A DNA stretch of 64,000 nt from Pseudoalteromonas prydzensis. GTDB lineage: Bacteria; Pseudomonadota; Gammaproteobacteria; Enterobacterales; Alteromonadaceae. The stretch covers positions 1 through 64,000 of the forward strand of contig NZ_BDDT01000017.1 of assembly GCF_001661495.1 (NCBI RefSeq). The letters are read 5' to 3'. Shown here one piece after another: positions 61,298 through 64,000 of this stretch. A model generated the notes under the pieces. It searched no databases. It worked only from the letters and a program-made list of their open reading frames with translations, and was not told the DNA's origin. Each line of letters opens with the position of its first letter. Position 1 is the first letter of the stretch. A program made the translations under genes and the position numbers.

Positions 61298-62326
61298 ATG
61301 ACCGAGCAAATCGCAACTTTAGGGCAATTACTTGATGGCGCAGGCACCACATGGCGCGTTTTTGATATTGGCAGACATATAACCAAGCTAGATAAGAAGC
61401 AGTTTCTGGCCATTGAGCAGGCGCAAATCCCCTACCCTTTTCCTTTAGCTGGCCATGCTTGGTTAGCCATTCAATTTTGGGATAGCAAAGCCAGTAGTGA
61501 ACCCTATGTATGGTTTTTAAAGTTTCCAGTTGACGAGCAAAGTAAGTTGGTTTGTGCAAGCCGCGACCATTTTGCCAATATGGTGATTGAAGCAATTGGT
61601 AATGACTTAACCGGCAGCCAAGCCGACGGTAAACTTGATAACAACCCTTACGTTTTTACCCCCAATGCCAATAAATTAGCCGCCTTTAACGCACAATTAA
61701 AAGTACTGTTAAAACAACCTGCGTCACAATATTACGAATACAGCCAATTGTATTTTAGTGGCAAACTCGGGTTTGATAATTGGCAAAGTGTTGCGGTGCA
61801 AGGCATTGCTGATTTTGCGCTACGCTTAGATGATGATAAAAACTTAGCCGCGTTACAAAATGCTTGGCAGCAGCTGCCAGCAGAGGTATTACAGCCACTC
61901 AGTGCCATGCTTGAACATGTTGAAATCCCCCCATCATTAAGCGAGCAACTGTTAAGCTATGCTCAACAAGCCATTACACAAAAAGATACATTAGCACTGT
62001 GCTGCGCCTTGCGAGCAATGTCTAAAGCACAAGCGCAGACACTAACAGCACAATTAGTGGATACCATTTTACAGTCAGATATTGCCTGTGAGTCAGATGT
62101 TCTGCAAACCATAGCAGGTCGCTGCTTTAATTTACTAAGCGACCCTGAACGGTTGCATATTTTTATGGATAACTGCGCCCACCAGCAACAGATTGAAGAA
62201 TTATTCCCAAGTATTTTCGCGGATTTAGTTGCAATACCCAGTATTCGCCCGCACTTATTAGGTTTGTTACGTAAAGAAAATCGCAGCGAAACCCTCGCCC
62301 GCGCAATTGGAAGGTTATTCTCGTAA
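61298..62326 (+). CDS. DUF3549 family protein
   Basis: 342 residues, soluble, mostly helical. N-terminal LGQLLDGAGTTWRVFDIGRHITKL near 8-31 and the HAWLAIQFWDSKASSEPYVWFLKFP stretch near 54-78 are as in DUF3549. The C-terminal half is repetitive and helical, perhaps HEAT-like. Divergent from yqcC; the next gene (DUF3301) starts at the base after its stop, a conserved pair in this order. Confidence 0.88.
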   Translation: MTEQIATLGQLLDGAGTTWRVFDIGRHITKLDKKQFLAIEQAQIPYPFPLAGHAWLAIQFWDSKASSEPYVWFLKFPVDEQSKLVCASRDHFANMVIEAIGNDLTGSQADGKLDNNPYVFTPNANKLAAFNAQLKVLLKQPASQYYEYSQLYFSGKLGFDNWQSVAVQGIADFALRLDDDKNLAALQNAWQQLPAEVLQPLSAMLEHVEIPPSLSEQLLSYAQQAITQKDTLALCCALRAMSKAQAQTLTAQLVDTILQSDIACESDVLQTIAGRCFNLLSDPERLHIFMDNCAHQQQIEELFPSIFADLVAIPSIRPHLLGLLRKENRSETLARAIGRLFS

Positions 62327-62626
62327 ATGGCAAGTTTGTGGACATTCATTATCATTGGTGCGGTTATTTATCTGTTTTGGCTTAATCGTAAAGTGGCTGA
62401 GGCTGCCAATGCGCATGCCAAACGGCAAAGCGATCAACTGCAAGTACAGTTAATGAGTGTCGCCTGTATTAAACGCCGCTTTGGCTTATTAAAAAGCGGC
62501 AAACCAGGTATTAAGAGCGAGTTTATTTTTGAGTTTTCCAGTGATGGTGAAAGTGTTTACCAAGGCGTGTTGTTGATGGAAAATGAAATGCTAAAAAGTG
62601 TGGTAGTACCACCGCATAAGATCTAG
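62327..62626 (+). CDS. DUF3301 family protein
   Basis: 99 residues: one N-terminal membrane span (about 5-20), then a cytoplasmic domain with VQLMSVACIKRRFGLLKSGKPGI and a beta-rich C-terminal end, matching DUF3301. Its ATG immediately follows the DUF3549 stop, so the two are probably co-translated. Function unknown. The gene lies 46 bp before the terminator of the convergent CsrB-like RNA. Confidence 0.9.
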   Translation: MASLWTFIIIGAVIYLFWLNRKVAEAANAHAKRQSDQLQVQLMSVACIKRRFGLLKSGKPGIKSEFIFEFSSDGESVYQGVLLMENEMLKSVVVPPHKI

Positions 62627-62672
62627 TTAGAAAGTTAGAAATGGTTTTGTGGGTGGCTGTTATATGTCAACT

Positions 62673-62704
62673 TAAAAAACTAAGGCGTAACATATAGTTA
62701 CGCC
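62673..62704 (-). terminator. Rho-independent terminator of the CsrB-like RNA
   Basis: On the minus strand GGCGTAAC, 5-nt loop, GTTACGCC, then TTAGTTTTTT. The stem is a perfect 8 bp. Confidence 0.9.
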
Positions 62705-63075
62705 CCAATCTGACTTCGTCCATAACAAGGCATCCATACCTACGCCGAAGCTACCATTTTTATCTATCCCCTGAACGGGTATATATCCAAATACACCCTC
62801 ACATTGCATCTATGCAATATCCTACACGTCCTAGTGTTATCCTCTTGCCAGCCTGGCCGTCCTGCGGTTCCAACCGCTCCTATTACTTCCTGTAATATAA
62901 TCCTTTGAGTTGTCCTTATCATTAGCTCCGCTAATGTGCCGCATCCTGGCGGTGTCCTTGTTCGTCCTTGCATCCGTGTTAACTTGTCCGTTTGCTTCCT
63001 GCTAAGCTTCATGCTTAATTGCCATAATCCATTTCCTTGGCAGCAGCTCATTCATTGAGTCTGTGTCGTCTTGAC
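62675..63075 (-). ncRNA. csrB: CsrB/RsmB-family regulatory RNA (CsrA-sequestering)
   Basis: On the minus strand this roughly 400-nt stretch holds about 22 GGA motifs, many written AGGA, AAGGA or CAGGA, several displayed in hairpin loops: ATTAC-AGGA-AGTAAT, CATTAG-CGGA-GCTAATG, GCGGTTGGAACCGC, ACACTAGGACGTGT, CCGCCAGGATGCGG-like and TGCCA...TGGCA. It ends at an intrinsic terminator. This is the hallmark of CsrB/RsmB RNAs that titrate the translational regulator CsrA/RsmA. A GacA/UvrY box lies upstream at 63234-63251. The 5' end is estimated; no -10/-35 pair is convincing. An ORF at 62764-63051 over it has no support. Confidence 0.92.
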
Positions 63076-63233
63076 AAAGTAAAGTTTAAAGCAAAGTGGA
63101 GTTAGCGATAGTTACAAATAACAATAATTTTCATGTCACAATTTTGCAAAAACAATAGAGTTAATATAAAACAATAACTTAACTACTTAACAGCACTAAT
63201 CATAGAGGAATAAACGGCTAAAGCGCACGATAA

Positions 63234-63251
63234 TGTAAGATATCTCTCACA
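63234..63251. promoter_or_regulatory. GacA/UvrY-type upstream activating box
   Basis: TGTAAGATATCTCTCACA on the plus strand (minus TGTGAGAGATATCTTACA), one mismatch from TGTAAG-N6-CTTACA, the box bound by phospho-GacA/UvrY. It lies about 160 bp upstream of the CsrB-like RNA and 38 bp after the GNAT stop. Confidence 0.87.
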
Positions 63252-63288
63252 GTGATATTTCCATAATGGCGTTTATACCTTATCAATG

Positions 63289-63930
63289 TCATTCAGCTGA
63301 TTTAAACAGCAGTTCACCTTGTACATTATTAAACGTAAGGTGCTGTAAAGACGTAAACCCTTCACTGGCAAAAAATGCGGTGTGCTGCTCTTGGGTAACA
63401 AAAACCGCCATGCCTGAGGCACTCTCATTACTTTGCACTAAATCATTTAAGCCGCGTAATAAGTAGCGACCAATACCTTGGCCATGAAAATGCGGATCAA
63501 CGGCAATAAATGCTAAAAAGTAATAATTACCTTGGCTGCTGAGCGCATTGCGGATCGTTTGTTCTTTTTCAATCAATTGATTGGTTTGTAAATAACCTGC
63601 GCTGAGCATTAACTTTAAACGCCAATGCCAATAACGCTGGGCTTGTAACTGACTATCGGATTCAAACACACACGCGACTGCTTTTAACCTATCTTGTTTA
63701 TATAAACCAATTAACGGCTGTTTTTCTTGCCAAAATGTGTTGAGCTCTTCGCGGATCAAAGCACGTAGTTTTTTTTCATAGCTGGCTTTATTTGATTCAC
63801 TGTAGTTTAGCAAAGGCTGTAAGAGCGGATCATCATGATAGGCTTGGTAAATTAAACTCGCTGCGATACTGATGTCTTCTGCGGCTATATACTGCACACG
63901 TAATGTTTCATTCTCAGTCTCTACGGTCAT
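63289..63930 (-). CDS. GNAT-family N-acetyltransferase
   Basis: 213 residues with the GCN5-like acetyltransferase fold. The acetyl-CoA motif A is FLAFIAVDPHFHGQGIGRYLLRGL near 137-160 (pattern V-x-x-x-x-Q/R-x-x-G-x-G). The N-terminal 60 residues are helical and resemble acetyltransferases with an AYHDDPL opening. The acceptor is unknown. It is transcribed toward the CsrB-like RNA, whose activating box starts just after its stop. Confidence 0.9.
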   Translation of the reverse strand: MTVETENETLRVQYIAAEDISIAASLIYQAYHDDPLLQPLLNYSESNKASYEKKLRALIREELNTFWQEKQPLIGLYKQDRLKAVACVFESDSQLQAQRYWHWRLKLMLSAGYLQTNQLIEKEQTIRNALSSQGNYYFLAFIAVDPHFHGQGIGRYLLRGLNDLVQSNESASGMAVFVTQEQHTAFFASEGFTSLQHLTFNNVQGELLFKSAE

Positions 63931-64000
63931 GACTTATCCTTATTTTTATTTTGATTTTTTCTGTAGCAACAGCTATAGGTATATTCCTATCTGCATTAAA

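Noticed and set aside
62764..63051. 95-residue ORF on the minus strand
   Set aside because: It lies inside the CsrB-like RNA, follows no family and reads from hairpin-rich sequence; the GGA repeats explain its Arg/Gly-rich look.

Overview
This window looks like the chromosome of a marine gammaproteobacterium of the Alteromonadales, most likely Pseudoalteromonas. The evidence is a moderately AT-rich composition, the protein sequences (FadE pair, DUF3549/DUF3301 pair, TIGR03503 protein, NagK-NagA-NagX-NagB set) and conserved gene order such as uvrY-uvrC-pgsA-tRNA(Gly-Cys-Leu), dnaQ-rnhA-yafS-gloB-mltD and yqcC-truC-yqcA. The genus is an inference. Nearly all of the window is core or near-core chromosome. 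I see no prophage, insertion sequence, integron or CRISPR array.

Layout. 1-660: 5' end of a 16S rRNA gene running off the left edge on the minus strand, with its leader, two tandem rRNA promoters and upstream DnaA-box-like sites. 660-2600: an alanine/sodium symporter and a small membrane protein. 2728-3890: eight tRNA genes (Gly, Cys, Leu units) with their own promoter, downstream of pgsA, uvrC and the response regulator uvrY. 7.1-20 kb: a dicarboxylate/amino acid symporter, cysK, a lipoprotein, fadE, an M2 peptidase, a porin, an ABC exporter with a PH-domain protein, nudC and metC. 20-24.5 kb: N-acetylglucosamine catabolism (nagK, nagA, nagX, nagB) with two NagR-type operators. 24.8-27.6 kb: an XRE regulator with its membrane partner, a NYN-domain protein, and a SatD-like/DUF3307 pair preceded by a 66-bp palindrome. 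27.6-38 kb: rhlE-like helicase, a 2OG-Fe(II) oxygenase, a hydrolase-OsmC fusion, a secreted hydrolase, a pentapeptide-repeat protein, aspS and several conserved hypotheticals. 38-46.7 kb: a LysR regulator divergent from a purA paralogue, DUF3334, cmoA-cmoB, purM-purN, a DUF3108 protein and a YafJ-type amidotransferase. 46.9-51.6 kb: a second fadE and an S9 peptidase. 51.7-52.7 kb: eight tandem tRNA-Asp genes. 52.7-60 kb: TIGR03503, dnaQ, rnhA, an MBL hydrolase, yafS, gloB and mltD. 60-64 kb: yqcC-truC-yqcA, DUF3549/DUF3301, an unannotated CsrB-type regulatory RNA, and a GNAT acetyltransferase.

The most notable result is the roughly 400-nt minus-strand RNA at about 62675-63075. It carries about 22 GGA motifs, many in hairpin loops, a Rho-independent terminator and an upstream GacA/UvrY-type box. 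I read it as a CsrB/RsmB-family RNA that sequesters CsrA. Its expected activator, UvrY, is encoded in the same window at 6.4-7.0 kb. Other points worth a second look are the 66-bp palindrome at 26161-26226, the eight-copy tRNA-Asp array with an exact 115-bp duplication, the expanded Gly/Cys/Leu array, the divergent PurA paralogue, and the operator-like repeat in front of the MBL gene.
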